DNA from: Diorhabda sublineata
Taxonomy: Eukaryota > Arthropoda > Insecta > Coleoptera > Chrysomelidae
DNA: 64,000 nt
Reading direction: 5' to 3'
NCBI RefSeq assembly: GCF_026230105.1
Contig: NC_079485.1
Span: 23,975,572-24,039,571 of the forward strand
The notes under the pieces were generated by a model, which was not told the origin of the DNA, searched no databases, and was given only the letters and a program-made list of their open reading frames with translations. Shown in pieces: positions 34,061 through 46,199 of the stretch; the stretch's first letter is position 1, and each line of letters starts with the position of its first letter. A program made the position numbers and the translations under genes.

Positions 34061-35310
34061 CATCAGATGGTTTGAAAACTGATCAAATATTCTATTGAGA
34101 AAAGTACAATTGAAAGTTCTTCTTTAAAAACAAGCAACTGGAGCTGAAAACGTATAACAAAATGTTTATTTTCTCCTTTCAAGCCCTTTCAATACATTAC
34201 AAAATGTATTCCGTTGTTTTCTCGGAACGGGCGTAATAAATGCAGAATACATTGCCAAGTGTCAAGAACAGTCATTTTCCCTATATAAATCAATTATTTC
34301 TCTTTTTTCCCTATTTACATTTATTTCTCTCTTTTCCCTATTTACATCCAAGGGGGAATTGTACTTATTGCAGGAGACATGCCGTAAAATATGTTAGATC
34401 AAAGGGCGGAAAGGATATAGGTAATACTGACCATTTGGCTATAACAGCCGCCCTATAGCTAATCTCTATTACAGTGAATATCCAACGACTAGCTTTAGGC
34501 CTGGGCCCGAAACGCCAGCCTTTGTGTACGGAAAATAATTGGACCTTCGAAAGTAAACTAATCTACGCAAAAACGTTTCTTTAGTTCACAGAGAAAAGGG
34601 TTTACACTTTGTGTTTTGGGATATAGCATGATGTAGTCCAGGAAAAAGTTTTTTATTCGTTTTTCGAAATCTTATCTTAGCTTTCAGATACCCACTTGCG
34701 ACACAAATAGTTACAATTTCAATGTTGTATAAATATATTTATAAGTAGGTACGAAGTGAATAAATTTTAAACCATTTCTAACGATGTACCATTATTATGA
34801 ATAACGCCTATAAGTATAACTTTAGAGATGTCTAACATTCCCGTAGTCAAATCATATAAATTTACTTGCTTGTAGAGAGGAAGTTTTATATCAATTTATA
34901 GCTCTCATTTTCCTCTATAAAAGTATCTTTTTTTCATTTTAACGGAGAACCAATCGTAAATTTTATTTCCTGACAAATTTATAACTAATTTCTACTAACC
35001 AGAAAGAAAACGAGAAAGCAACTTATTTTATTCATGACATTTGGATAGAAAGCTAAAACGTGATATTCATAATAAAACGTGTTTCAAGATTCGTTGATAG
35101 ACAAAATGTTGAGGAACATTGCATCAAAATGTTGATTTAAGTGAGAAAAAAACTTTTTATTCTGAATTATTCAATTTATTTCATTCACGTTTTTATTTCT
35201 CTGGTCAGCAATTCATTATTATTTTGCTTAATTCTTCAAATATATTCCGTAATGCGCTATTCGATCTTCGTAACTGTAATTCTTATTTTTTTTCTTTAAT
35301 ATCTTCTTAT
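34061..35310. other. Intron sequence, nothing recognised
   Basis: AT-rich, with imperfect repeats of TTTCCCTATTTACAT at 34277-34350 and a GC-richer stretch at 34360-34520. The latter follows a TATTGCAG but has stops in all frames within about 40 codons. No gene supported. Confidence 0.45.
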
Positions 35311-35690
35311 TTACCTTTTCCAAATATCTAATATAACCGTCTGCTTTATTAAATATGCAAGTTTCAATACCGTAATTTACTGTTGGTGTTATTCTTGTCT
35401 TTCTGGCAATATTCTTATTATTATTATATCTAATATTTTTAGATGTTTACTTTCTTTCATCAGTTTTACTTCCAAATTCTCATCCCTGTTGCCGTCGCCC
35501 TTGAAAACCGCATCAAGATATACATAGCTTTGGACTTCTGAATTTACTACATTTTGTCCTCTCAAATCTATTGGAGAATTTCTCATTGTTCCTTCCCTTT
35601 GTGGCGTTGTCATTTTCATAAATTTAGTCTTCGTTGACTCGTATATTTACTGCCTCCGCTGCTTTTCATTTCGTTTCCCAACTATGACAG
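35310..35690 (-). pseudogene. LINE RT thumb fragment
   Basis: The minus strand encodes MKMTTPQREGTMRNSPIDLR, then VVNSEVQSYVYLDAVFKGDG and NRDENLEVKLMKESKHLK, followed in another frame by ARKTRITPTVNYGIETCIF. This is the thumb part of RTE-like reverse transcriptases (Tyr-Leu-Gly-x-x-Ile; Pro-x-Val-x-Tyr-Gly-x-Glu). Truncated at both sides. Confidence 0.65.
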
Positions 35691-35834
35691 CAGTACACAC
35701 GATTTTACCTTTTCGAAAATTGATTGTTGTTAAATATATTATAAAATTGAAATTAAAATCAATATAGTGTGGTTTCCCTAAGTAAACGACGCTGGTATCG
35801 AGGCGTCCCTCTCTGTTATTTCAAAGTAAACTTA

Positions 35835-35845
35835 TATATAATATA

Positions 35846-35885
<40 letters not shown>

Positions 35886-35886
35886 G
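35835..35886. repeat. TA/TAA simple repeat
   Basis: An ATATAATATATAATAATAAT tract of about 50 bp, mostly (TAA)n. It could be the tail of an I-type LINE, but no LINE body adjoins it. Confidence 0.8.
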
Positions 35887-36269
35887 AAATAATAAAAAAG
35901 TTATGGTTAGAGATAACATTGGGCTATACTATACAGTACATCTTTCTTAATTACCGTCATTTCTTCTATCATAATGTCCTTCCACTTTTATATTGAGAAA
36001 AATTAAAAACAAAGGAAATTTTTTCGGCTCACATATTCAAAAAAATATTTATATACATATAATACCTCACTTCAACAACGTTTCAGTATAATTAGAATCT
36101 CTTCTATCGCTTCTTTTCTGAAAATAAAAATAAATACTGTTTTTATTTTATCTTATCCTATCAACCAATATAAAATTCAAGAATTGGGATTGTAAAAATT
36201 TTGATTATAACACAAATCATGTCTTCAAGGAAAAGATATATCTGTCTAACATGGAATAATCAATAATCT

Positions 36270-36460
36270 TCCAATGATGTCTCTCCTTGTCAGTGATAAT
36301 AACTGGAGATCAGAAGTGGATGATTAAGTATGACCACAAGACATGTACACAAAGTTAGCAGTTAAAAGAAGCGTATAACAGAGTCGAAGCTGTCCAATCC
36401 GCGATTTAAGACAATGTTAATCGTTTTTATCTCCTCGTCTCCACGATATTTATGATGATG
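36270..36460 (+). pseudogene. Possible mariner fragment
   Basis: VITGDQKWMIKYDHKTCTQS near 36280-36350 fits the first-Asp region of mariner transposases (usual Thr-Gly-Asp-Glu-x-Trp). A shifted frame has NPRFKTMLIVFISS near 36395-36440, where relatives have Lys-Thr-Met-Leu-Ile-x-Phe-Phe. Short and degraded; the order is right. Confidence 0.5.
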
Positions 36461-37059
36461 GCGTAAGAAGGTCAAAAAAACTGTAAACTTTTTCTAAACG
36501 AGTTAATGATCACCCAAGATGTATTGCATTTTGAGGGAAACGTTGTCTTGTAAAGCTGCATGGAACTAATTGTAAAGATCAATAAAGAAGTTTGTGAAAT
36601 TTTTTTTGTTGATACATTCCAAAAACACAGCTGCTACACCATTTATAGGAATTTTCCGGAATGTTGACTTCCATATTTTAATTGTTTTTTGTTTTATGGT
36701 ATTTCATTTGCTGTACAAACTTTAGACATTAATTCGACAAAAAACAGTCAATTTATCAATTTAAGATTAATGGAAAAGTTTTTATATATTCTCCAATAAG
36801 TACAAACGAATATCCAATTATTACATTCATTAACATTAATAGTAAACTCAACGTCATAAAATTTTTAAATTATCAAATAACAACAAAACATCATTGTTTT
36901 AGATTTCCTAAAATTCAATATCATTCTACTAGTGCCTGAAATTCACAAAAGCAAATAAATTATAACCATTTTTCAACGAAACAGATTATGTTATATATTT
37001 TCAATCACTATTCGAAATTTAGCATTGAATTAGAGACCAAAGATATTTTTCTTTTGCAG
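36461..37059. other. Intron sequence before the third receptor exon
   Basis: AT-rich, no feature seen. Ends with the TTTTTCTTTTGCAG acceptor at 37059. Confidence 0.6.
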
Positions 37060-37274
37060 GATATCCGTTATATTCAGAGTTCGTTCTGCTAAAGCTGTTA
37101 AGATCACGGATACGAATTTGCTGAAGAGGTTGGGTGTAATACTGACGATTTTTGCCGCTTTTCTGATAATTCGCACTCTTGTAGCACCCCCCGTCGTCAT
37201 TGTTGGAAGGACCGCCGACGATCTTAAAGCCTATCTCTGCAGAACGGATTGGTGGGATCATTTGTTCTCGACAT
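37060..37274 (+). CDS. Class C GPCR (GPR158/179-like), exon with TM4 and second extracellular loop
   Basis: A 215-bp exon between CTTTTGCAG and GTAAGT. Its first base completes the Arg codon left open at 20529. It encodes a basic second intracellular loop (VIFRVRSAKAVKITDTN), TM4 (LKRLGVILTIFAAFLIIRTL), and an extracellular loop with VGRTADDLKAYLC and RTDWWDH. The Cys pairs, by family analogy, with the Cys before TM3. The Cys-x-x-x-x-Trp-Asp pattern is that of GPR158-like receptors. It ends after one base of the next codon (phase 1). Frame, splice phases and topology agree across all three exons, so this is a real, conserved gene. Reading past the donor gives only intron. Confidence 0.93.
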
Positions 37275-38560
37275 GTAAGTCTAGCAATCTCTTTTACTGT
37301 TTTTATTTCGTCATTTTAATAGTGCTTATAACCAGACCTTTTTCAGGGATAACAAAAAAATTAATCCCACAATATGTTCAGTGTACAGTATATAGTATGA
37401 CTCATTTAAAATGAAAATATTAATATAAGATTTTGATCATTTTTTCAATGTAAATGATTCGGAACTGAATTTTATATATTTATTCTTATAGTCAATAATT
37501 ATTAATGAGGAATGCTGGAATTATGGATTGGGTAACGGTGTATTTATGAAAAAAAAACTAAATACATTATCAATCGGAAGATTATTTTATTTATATTAGA
37601 ATGCAGAGGTATGTCCTTAGAATGTTGAGGATCGGAGAGAACTTAACTACCTATTTCCAAAAGTTAACAGGTTCTATATTTTATTATCCATTCTATACAT
37701 AAACCTATACCTAGCTCGAAAACCTTATTTTTTCTCTATTTTTGAAAATACCGGAATATATTCTTTGACTAATGTGATTAAAATGTTCTGAAGAGATGTT
37801 TTAAATTAGGAAACTTTACTTCCAAAATATTAAAATCAATATTATGAAAGTAAAATATCTCAAAAGAGAAGGATTTTTGCATTCAATATTCCCACAAGGA
37901 AGTAATGACAATGTAGAATTCAGAAAAGTTTCAAAGGAATACTCGGTATCAATAAATGGTCATAGAAAGATTGTTCTATATTTCATAATTCTTAGATTTT
38001 AGTACATGTGGAGAGATTTATATTTAAAGTAATATCAATATTTAACTTCAAGAACTTAATTGAATTTAACTTCAAAAGGACGCTATTAACAAATAATTGA
38101 ATATAAAAGTAACAACAAACAAGTAAAAAAAGTCGTTGCAATCTCAACGCTAGAGACTATAGTGCTTTTTTACCGGTTACCGTAAATATCGATAAAAATC
38201 TGAAATGAATGAATGAATATGAAAAAAAAAACAAGAAAAATATCATAAGTTTCATTTAGTCAATACTCTTGTCTTCAATGTTTCTTGACAATTCTCATAA
38301 TAATTGGTTTATGAGATGAAAAATGATCTCAAATGACATGAATTGACGGCCATTAAGTCAATTTACCTCTATTGTCATTCGATGTTCATCGATGTCTTAT
38401 GTGTATTGATATATATTCATGTCAATTCGTGTCATTAGAGGTCATTCGACCAATGGGATCACATATTGGTTAATTTAATATTTTTTACTTATAATGCCCA
38501 AGGGACATAACGCTATTAATAGCACATTTTCTTATAAAATATGTGCCAAATATACTTCTC
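37275..38560. other. Start of the next intron; one inverted repeat
   Basis: No exon for TM5-TM7 seen. At 38322-38437 about 26 bp (ATGATCTCAAATGACATGAA) recur inverted (TTCGTGTCATTAGAGGTCAT), an imperfect hairpin. Confidence 0.5.
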
Positions 38561-39300
38561 TCTAGTAATCCACCATCCAGCTCGATATATTTGCTGTGGC
38601 GCTTTTAAATGTTTAAATTTTAAATTTTTTTAAACTTTTCCGTCGAATTCTTCCGCAAAGTTTGTTTTAGACTTTTTTAGTGTCGTCCCCAGACAAGTGT
38701 AATATTGTTAGATCTGTAGATCTGGCTGGCCAATCTATTAAACTATTGGCTTGAACAATGTCTCTAAAACCATTTTCACTGATCTCGAGGCACTAAAGAT
38801 ATCTGTTATCTGCCGTTGTCGTAATAAGAGATCATTTTCATGAATCAGTCCGTTAGTTTAATTGCATTAGTTGTTGATACTAGATAGTCGAATTGATAAC
38901 TTGCCAAAGATTGAATCATAGTTATAAATATCTCTTTATTACGCATCAATATGGGCTTTTCAATTGTTTGATAAACTTTCACAGATTATTGTCGTAATCT
39001 ACTTCTTACCATCTGTAATCGTTAATTCCAAAAAAGGATTTATCTAGTTTAGTATAAGCAGCAATCCACAAATATGAAATAAATTTTTTCACTTAATTCT
39101 TATAAAACACAAGTATGGAGCTTCTTTTGGTATCTAGTCGTACGTATACTTTCATATACGTCGTGATGTAAAGAGATGAAATATTTCGATCCACCCTTGT
39201 TGCAGAATTTCATCGATTTTTTCAACGGTTGGCTGGATGAGCTTTATATTTATGATCGAAGTTTATGAACGGAATAGAACGAACGTATTCTCATACTGGT
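38560..39300 (-). pseudogene. Possible Tc1/mariner-type transposase remnant
   Basis: On the minus strand near 38740-38690 a frame reads LIDWPARSTDLTILH, close to the Trp-Pro-x-Arg-Ser-Pro-Asp-Leu box of DD41D-like transposases. It is followed by short, frame-shifting residues without clear family blocks. Only this motif supports it. Confidence 0.35.
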
Positions 39301-40535
39301 AATCATTTGAGCACTCATGACAATAACTACTAAAAAGTTTATTTTTTCTTAGTATTTGATTAAGCAAAATATAGCCTTCGGGAATTTCCGTTGTTGAAGC
39401 AAAGTTAACGAATGACGTTACTTTGTATTCCAGAATGTTTTATATTCTGTATAATGGCTAATTAACATCTATATAAAGTTCATAAACATCGTGTCGGTTC
39501 TATTTGTTAAATCCACCATTGTACTTTCAGTTTAGTTTCTCCCTCTCTTAGAGAGTAAGTTCCATATGATACTTAATACCACATGCTGAGCATACTGATA
39601 GTAAACTGCATCCCACACATTTCAGAACAGGAAGCATGAACGTGATATAAGAAACACTTAGGATGTCTTCCCGATAATTTATAAGTATCGATAGTTAACG
39701 CCAACTGTCAGTTCAATACGAATTACGATGGAAATAATAAACGGCCTCTGGTGGTGTATTTTGCTCTAATGTTCGTCAAATTTCATTATATCTTTTTCCA
39801 AAATTTTTCTGCTAAGGTAATCCATATTCTTTTAAGTCGTGAATATCGAGTTTGTTGGTCGAGGGACTTTATGATCATATTTATTTGAAAAATATTTTCA
39901 AGAAAGCTTGAAAGCACCCTACTTAAAACTTATCCACATCATCTTTGAACTTGTGTACACTAAACGAAGTCAAAGAATCCGATTTTTCGTTGAATTAAGT
40001 AAAATAAATTATGAAACATTCAATAACATTCTCTCTTTTGTGAAGTAGATGTGCATCAAATTTTGAGTTCCTCTCATCCCGGTAAACGTTTTTAATGTCA
40101 AGAGTTTGAAATTCATGAAACATATCGTTATATTTGGAATTGCAAAGTGAAAAAATTCCTAGCATCCTACAAACTATGTTTGTATCCAGTTTGTTACTTA
40201 CTATAAGTTATTGAGTACGCTGACCGAAATGTTGATTTAAGTTTAGTACGTGTACTTAACAAATAAATACGAAAATAATACGTAATGATATTATTTTCTT
40301 ATTTTTCTTAAGAACTATATTATGTTCGCATATGCTCTTTTCAAAATCTTTATTAGAACACTAGATTATGTTTAACTTCACAAGGATTGACTACCTTTTG
40401 GCAAGTAATTTCACAATTAAATTTGGACAATTTCTGTTGCGTATCTAGGAATATTTCAGCATTTAGTAGAAAAGTAAGGTTCCCTAATTTTTCACAAACA
40501 GTAAACATTGTTTATTGTTATTAATTTATACATTG
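39301..40535. other. Nothing recognised
   Basis: AT-rich sequence without supported features. Confidence 0.5.
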
Positions 40536-40539
40536 TTAT

Positions 40540-41345
40540 AAAGCTTACACAGTTTTTTCCGACACACTTTTGAAGACAGGAATCCAGCTTTTGTATTCCT
40601 GGCGTTTGCCACCAAGGTGATCCTGCAGCTTGAGAAAGAGGTGATAATTGCTGGGAGTTAAGTCCGCGATGTACGAAGGATAAGGCATAACATTACTATA
40701 TGAAGTTAGGTCAATGTTTCACACTATCTGTCTGAGTTTCTTGTCACCCCAGGTTACACGAAATTGGGAGGAGTACCCCCTTCCGATCCCAAAACATAGT
40801 CGCCATAAAATTTTCTGCATACTGCGTTTGCTTTAATTTCATTTCAGAGATGTAATAAAAAAACACGTCTCATATCCTATGACTATAGAGTCACACAACT
40901 TGTTGCATACTCCCTCAAATTGTTTTATTCGGCAGTCAGCATCCCTGAAACCCAACTAGCACTTACCAAGCGATAACTCATCGCTCATCTATTGAAGTCC
41001 TATAAATTATATTATGGAAAATTATAGGAATGCATTCAAGAAATCCACAGTAACTCTCCAATATTTTAGCAGGTCACTGTAGAGCTTCTGGACAATCGCA
41101 TCCGATATCGGTGCGGCGCTCTTCTGCTGCATTCTTCATCGTGAGCATCGTAATGAGTAGCGTAGCAAATCGCGTATGGGTCGACTGGAGAGCAGGGGAA
41201 TCACAGCGTAAGCGGCCCTGCTCTTGGATTTGTCCTAGCACCTTACCTCGAGGTTGTAGCTCATTGGGAATTTCACTTTTGGTACAACCCTCGTATACTG
41301 CTTGTTTGATGAGTAACGGTCGCGACAGAGCAAACTTTACATCAT
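40540..41345 (-). pseudogene. Mariner transposase remnant, family D
   Basis: On the minus strand near 40690-40580 the frame reads MPYPSYIADLTPSNYHLFLK then LQDHLGGKRQEYKSW, the third-Asp box with Asn instead of Asp. Near 40890-40830 IVIGYETCFF stands where Val-Thr-Gly-Asp-Glu-Thr-Trp is expected. Upstream (41100-41345) the sequence is GC-richer and open but not readable as a known domain, possibly the N-terminal part in a lost frame. Confidence 0.6.
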
Positions 41346-41439
41346 AATTTCTGCGACTCTGATTCTAAATTTTAGATCACATTTTATTCAATTAGTTGGG
41401 ATTAATTTTCCTTATTTTGTATATATAGAGCATTAATGT

Positions 41440-41870
41440 GATACATTTTCATTATCTTTTTCAATAAAAGAGAATGTATAGAAATAATGTTTGAAAGTTG
41501 TGTGTTTCGGTTTGTGTAGTCTATCTGGGTGAGAGTTGCGCGTTCTACGGTTATATGTTGCATTGTTTGAGGTTGTGAGTGGCATTTGCGGAATTTATCG
41601 TTTGTTACTGTTGGGTCTTTTATAATGAGTTTTCTGTAATTTTTCTTGTTAATAACCTGATATTGGATGGCAACAAAAACCTTCTGTTTCCTACTTATTT
41701 TCTATATTGTGAGGCAAGTTCTCCAAAACTCTCTCCTATCTTCTCTGTTCGTTAATTAGTATTCATGGTTTTTTCTTGAAGAAATTGTTCCAAACAAAAT
41801 TTTTCTTTCCATAAAAGTTCTATATCATTAAGACATCTGCCATCGTCCTGTAATATAGTGATGATAACAG
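41440..41870 (-). pseudogene. LINE ORF2 C-terminal fragment
   Basis: Minus-strand frames give DDGRCLNDIELLWKEKF, FVAIQYQVINKKNYRKLIIK and DPTVTNDKFRKCHSQPQTMQ, then HITVERATLTQID. The Ala-Ile-Gln-x-Gln-Val-Ile-x-x-x-Asn-Tyr-Arg-Lys block followed by a Cys/His knuckle (first Cys of the pair lost) is known from the C-terminus of a common insect LINE group. 5' truncated. Confidence 0.7.
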
Positions 41871-42301
41871 ATTGGAAGTATAAATTGTTGTGATTATTAA
41901 ATATGATTAAGTTAGTACGGACAATCTCGATCTATTGAATTTGGTTCACTTACTGGCCTGAGGCCCCTTGTGTTACACTTTATTTCTCACAATTTGGAAA
42001 CTTAGTTAACTAGCTAACCGCAGTCCTATTATTTTCCGTTTCACAGCATATTTTTAAAGAAATTTATTAATTTTCTTATTTCTAATACTGACAGAACCGA
42101 TGCTCGATCATTTCTTCTCCTTCGTTACACTCTTTGAAATTATTGTCTGCTGTCACAACCATTTCTGAAGTCTCGTGTCAATAGTACAAAGTCCAATATT
42201 CACTTCTTCTGGAGTGATAATTATTTTTTTTTTTTCGTATACTCTTCATTGATCTTTGGCCTAATCGCTATGGATATCGCGCAATCACTTCTGTTTAACC
42301 A
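41871..42301. other. Nothing recognised
   Basis: AT-rich; may be further decayed LINE sequence, but no block could be read with confidence. Confidence 0.4.
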
Positions 42302-42303
42302 TA

Positions 42304-42605
42304 CGAGGATGTATTGATATCTAGTTAGCCTAGACCAGTTAAATGCATAAACAAAATATTGCATTACCATAGCAACGAACAATAACTTATTAGAAGTGTC
42401 ATTGTAGAGTTTGACGTCAAAAAATTAAACCAGAGTTGAGCAATAAATAAAAAGAAAAAAGATGTCCACCGGAATTGTGGAAATCGAAAAATGGGATTAT
42501 CGAGCCATCAACAAGTACCTGTATTTAAAAGAGTTAAGAGCTAAGCAGATTTACGAAGATATGCTTAATACCCTTGGTCATTTTCTTCCAACGAGGAGGT
42601 AATAA
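42304..42605 (+). mobile_element. 5' end of a family C mariner element
   Basis: It starts with CGAGGATGTATTGATATCTA after TA and is nearly identical over 150 bp to the 5' end of the element at 18830-19966 (there on the minus strand). The transposase start follows at 42462: MSTGIVEIEKWDYRAINKYL and KELRAKQIYEDMLNTLG. After about 45 codons the similarity ends. Only the 5' quarter is present. Confidence 0.9.
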
Positions 42606-42839
42606 AAACTGTGGAGGTCTGGTTTTCAGAACAAGAAGAAACATTTTTTTTGAAAGGTCTAGAGACGTTGCAGGTTCGCTTTAATAAATGTATCCAATTA
42701 AGAGGAGAATATGTTGAGTAATAAAATATTTTGACATTGAATTTTGTTTGGTTCTTTGGTGGGCTAAGAATTTTTCAATATATCCTGATGTCCGACACTT
42801 ATTCCTCTGTCAAGAGCATCTTTAGACAACTCTATCTGT

Positions 42840-43190
42840 TACTGTGCCCTCAGCATACTCAGAGTTGCCTTCCACTCCATCGGGTCCAGGTCCAGCAGTG
42901 TCACGAATCCATGAGAGTGCTTCGCGACAGCTCATTACCATTCTTGATTTTATCGTTTTAATGCTATTATTTTTAATACTGCCTGATATTTTGTGTAGAT
43001 TGTTAGGATTCTGTTTGATTCACCACTTTCTCTTATCAGTCTGACAGTCTTCTCTATTTCGTAGATTTCCGCTTAAGGTATATTAAATCCGGTTTTTAGC
43101 ATGTGTGATTATTCCTTTGAAAACACGGCTCCTGTTCCATATTTTGTTACCGAAATATCTGTAAAAATTGAGATTTCATTATCCTTTATA
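42840..43190 (-). pseudogene. LINE RNase H fragment
   Basis: The minus strand reads DNEISIFTDISVTKYGTGAV, FSKE, a stop, then AEIYEIEKTVRLIRESGE and NRILTIYTKYQAVLKIIAL near 43170-42960. This is the RNase H domain found in I-, Jockey- and R1-type LINEs: first Asp in Ile-Phe-Thr-Asp, Glu in Ala-Glu-Ile-Tyr, and Tyr in place of the Ser-Asp. It degrades further downstream (VTLLDLDPMEWKATL). Confidence 0.65.
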
Positions 43191-43869
43191 ATGGATTTTT
43201 CATCCTATTCTTCTCTTGCATGAATGTATATTTTTATCCGTCCGTTTTTGCGATCATATTGTCGATGTTATGAGCTACCACATCATTTATTCGTTTTTTT
43301 TTTATTTTACCCATTTCCTGCAGGATATTTGTATGACCATATTCTTTTTGGTTTTTCTCTCTCAAACGGTGAACGCTTTTAGAGACTACTCCTTTAATGA
43401 AAGTTGATGTAGTTAGTGTAGTAGGATTATATGATTATTATTATCGATTCAAGACAATAATCTACCAAATTTCCTTCTCCGATCAAGCATTTTTCCGTGT
43501 ATACACTTTACACGATAAATAACTACTGTTATTGATGAAAGTATATAGGTCACTTCATACAATGTATGATTCATTATATAACTAGTAATGCATTATGTTT
43601 AATTTCAATATATTGATAGAGGTTACTAGGAAAACCAGATTTCCGATAATAGACAGAGTCCGTGTAATCTATTGGACGTGAAGTTTCACCAATACACAAA
43701 ACCCAATGTCGTACTTTATAGTTTCCAAATGCAATTTAATATAAAACCAAGCCTATCATTGTAAACTAACTGATGTAGTTATATTAGTTGCCAATTATTT
43801 GCTAATTTACTAACATTAGTTGGAATATAAATAAAAAGCGAATGTAGTTTTTTGATTATACGCTCAATA
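43191..43869. other. Nothing recognised
   Basis: AT-rich, no supported feature. Confidence 0.5.
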
Positions 43870-44260
43870 AAAAATGGATCCATTAAGAATTTATAGATCT
43901 TGAAATAGTGTTGGACCAAGTAAATAGAAATGACATAAGAAGAATTCTAGAATACAGAGGTTTAGATGAAAAACTAATAATCGGAATGAAAGCTTTGTAT
44001 AAACAGACGAAAAATTATGTCAGAAACAACAGAACGAATAAGTATACTATGCCAATTATAATTCACGTAGTGTTAGCCTTCAATTTTTCAGTCGGACTAT
44101 GAAAAATAGAATATTAAAATATTAGAAATACGATAGGCAGTGACCTGGTAATAATAGCAGAAGATGAGAAAAGGTGGAAGACTAGAACAAGAGATAAATG
44201 AGAGAACTGGAGCAGCTGAAAGATTATTTAAAAGCGGAGGCAAAAAAGCTCTTCATAGGA
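43870..44260 (+). pseudogene. RTE-like LINE RT fragment with internal deletion
   Basis: The + strand reads VLDQVNRNDIRRILEYRGLD and EKLIIGMKALYKQTKNYVRN, the first-Asp palm region. A shift then leads to DLVIIAEDEKRWKTRTRDK, the part just after the YADD box. The segment with the Gly-Val-x-Gln-Gly block between them is missing. Confidence 0.75.
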
Positions 44261-44344
44261 AATGGAACCTTCTGCAGTATCAGCTACAGAAGAATAGAAA
44301 AATCATTTGAAAAGAAAACAGATAGGAGCAAAATCAATTATAAA

Positions 44345-44710
44345 AACACAATCTACTGTGGTTGAGACAAGCAAAGACTCTTCGGGGAAACTATAAGCAG
44401 AGATGTGCTGAATGTATCAACCTAAGTAAGAATAATCTAGAAATACTATCAAGAGTCCTATCAGGGCACTATGGCCTCAATGAACACCTGAAGACGCTAG
44501 ACTTCGTAGGTGATGCTGTGTGCAGATTTTGTTGCACAGAGAACGAAAGCTCTATTCACATTTTCTGAAACTGTGAAGCACTACGGAACTCCAGAGCACT
44601 TCAACTGGAATCGTATGGAATGGAAGACGAAGATGTTGCAGATACAGTAATTCTCCTTTGTGAATTTTTTAAAAGAAGTGGGATCAACAGATCAGTTATA
44701 AACAGTGGGT
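44345..44710 (+). pseudogene. LINE C-terminal fragment with CCHC knuckle (Jockey/I type)
   Basis: Open from 44362: ECINLSKNNLEILSRVLSGH, YGLNEHLKTLDFVGDAVCRF, and a knuckle C-x2-C-x8-H-x4-C (CRFCCTENESSIHIF, a stop, then NC), followed by VADTVILLCEFFKRSGI. This is the region after RNase H in I/Jockey-like LINEs and so belongs to a different family from the RTE pieces on either side. One stop in the knuckle. Confidence 0.7.
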
Positions 44711-44899
44711 TCTCCAGCCAGAAAAAAAAGACACAATAGATACTTTGGGTCGCAGAGTATATGGTACCCCAATATCTACATACATACATACAAGATTATT
44801 CAACGCAATTAAAACACAGTTTCTAGCCTAAAAGGAAATACCAAAACAGAAATATATAAAAAAATAGCCATACATATTTCGGGTAAGAACGAGAAAAAC

Positions 44900-45500
44900 A
44901 CATGGAAGGATATAGTGAGAAATCAGATGGAAGAGAGAAGGGTAAATAAATAAGGAGAAATATACTCTATTTTATGGCGGGGAAAATAATCAAGGAAAGA
45001 ACGGTACCGGTTTTATGAGTAGCAAGATGAGAATAAGAATAAAAAATAGTAAAGCAAATATAACAATAATAATTAATATTTACGGGGGGCGGATAGAAGA
45101 AACAAAAGACCGAGACAAAGATAAATTCTATAAAAAAACTAATAAAAGTATGCGAGGACGTCACAGATATGATACATTAATAATTATTGGAGTTAAAATT
45201 GTAATAATTGAAAAAGAAGACTATTTAAGTAGTGTAGCAGGGAAACACACCTCACATGAAACAACTAACGAAAATGGGGGGCGAATAGGTAGTTTAGCCA
45301 AGGATTTCAACATGTATATTAGTAGTACTAGTTTTAAACAGAAGGAATAATGGATAATATCAGGAACTACCGAGGACAACCAAATAGATCACGTCTTAAT
45401 ATTGAAAATAAGATCAAAGATAATACAAGATGTAAGATCATACAGAGGAACAGGTGTTGAGACTGATCATCATATAGTAATAATCAAATGGAATTAAGAA
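44900..45500 (+). pseudogene. LINE endonuclease (EEP type) remnant
   Basis: Blocks: YGGENNQGKNGTGFMSSKMR near 44980, DKDKFYKKTNKS near 45115, VAGKHTSHETTNENGGRIGS near 45235, KDFNMYISSTSFKQKE near 45305, then in another frame GTTEDNQIDHVLILKIRSKI near 45365 and DVRSYRGTGVETDHHIVIIK near 45430. These are the second half of the apurinic-like endonuclease, with the catalytic Asp-His pairs in Gln-Ile-Asp-His and Thr-Asp-His-His. The Gly-Asp-Phe-Asn motif is mutated. Confidence 0.75.
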
Positions 45501-46199
45501 TGGTGAATATATTGAACAAGACGATAAAAAACAGAAAATGGAATGTACAGAAACTAAAAACGAGTGAGGACTAATACAAAAAAGAAATAGAAAAGTAGCT
45601 AGAAAAGAGCAAAGAAAAAGATACTATTGATGAGCAATGAGAAGAGATTAAGAAAAGTGTTATAAACGCAACGCAGGAAGTCATTGGTACAAAATATATA
45701 AGAAAATATAACGAATGATTTGACCAGGAATAAGCAATAAAAATTAAAGAGAAAAAAGAGATTAAAATGGCTAAATGACAGTATGAACAACTTGAAAAAT
45801 GATAATAAAAATAATCAACTTAAATCAACTTATGAAGAAACAAAATAGAAATCGAACTACAAAATAATGGAGTCACTATTTCAAAATATTAATACAAAAA
45901 CGGCAGTGAATACGAAGATGATATAATAATAATTGTACAATACTAGAAAATAAAGGAAAACCGACGGAAATGGGATCTAATCATAGAAAGAGTACGGGAA
46001 ACAAAAACAATGCCGAGAGAGTTTTAGATCAGAAGAATTAACAGTAGATGCCATACATACTATGAAACAAATGATCGAAACAAGCACAACATTACTATGC
46101 AAATGCTATTAATCAACTTCAAACAAGTTTTCGATAGTTTGAAAAGGAGACCAATTATGAAGAACATGGAAAAACTACATGTACACCAAAATTTGATAA

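Noticed and set aside
34360..34460. Possible exon after TATTGCAG at 34372
   Set aside because: Stops interrupt the frames that could join the receptor phases, and it lies between TM3 and TM4 exons, which already join seamlessly.
37019..37261. 80-codon minus-strand frame over the third receptor exon
   Set aside because: Antisense shadow; splice sites, phase and conserved residues are all on the plus strand.
42731..43044. Plus-strand frames with a Pro/Ser-rich stretch as an exon
   Set aside because: The minus strand here fits a decayed LINE RNase H and its downstream part; the plus frames have no splice support.
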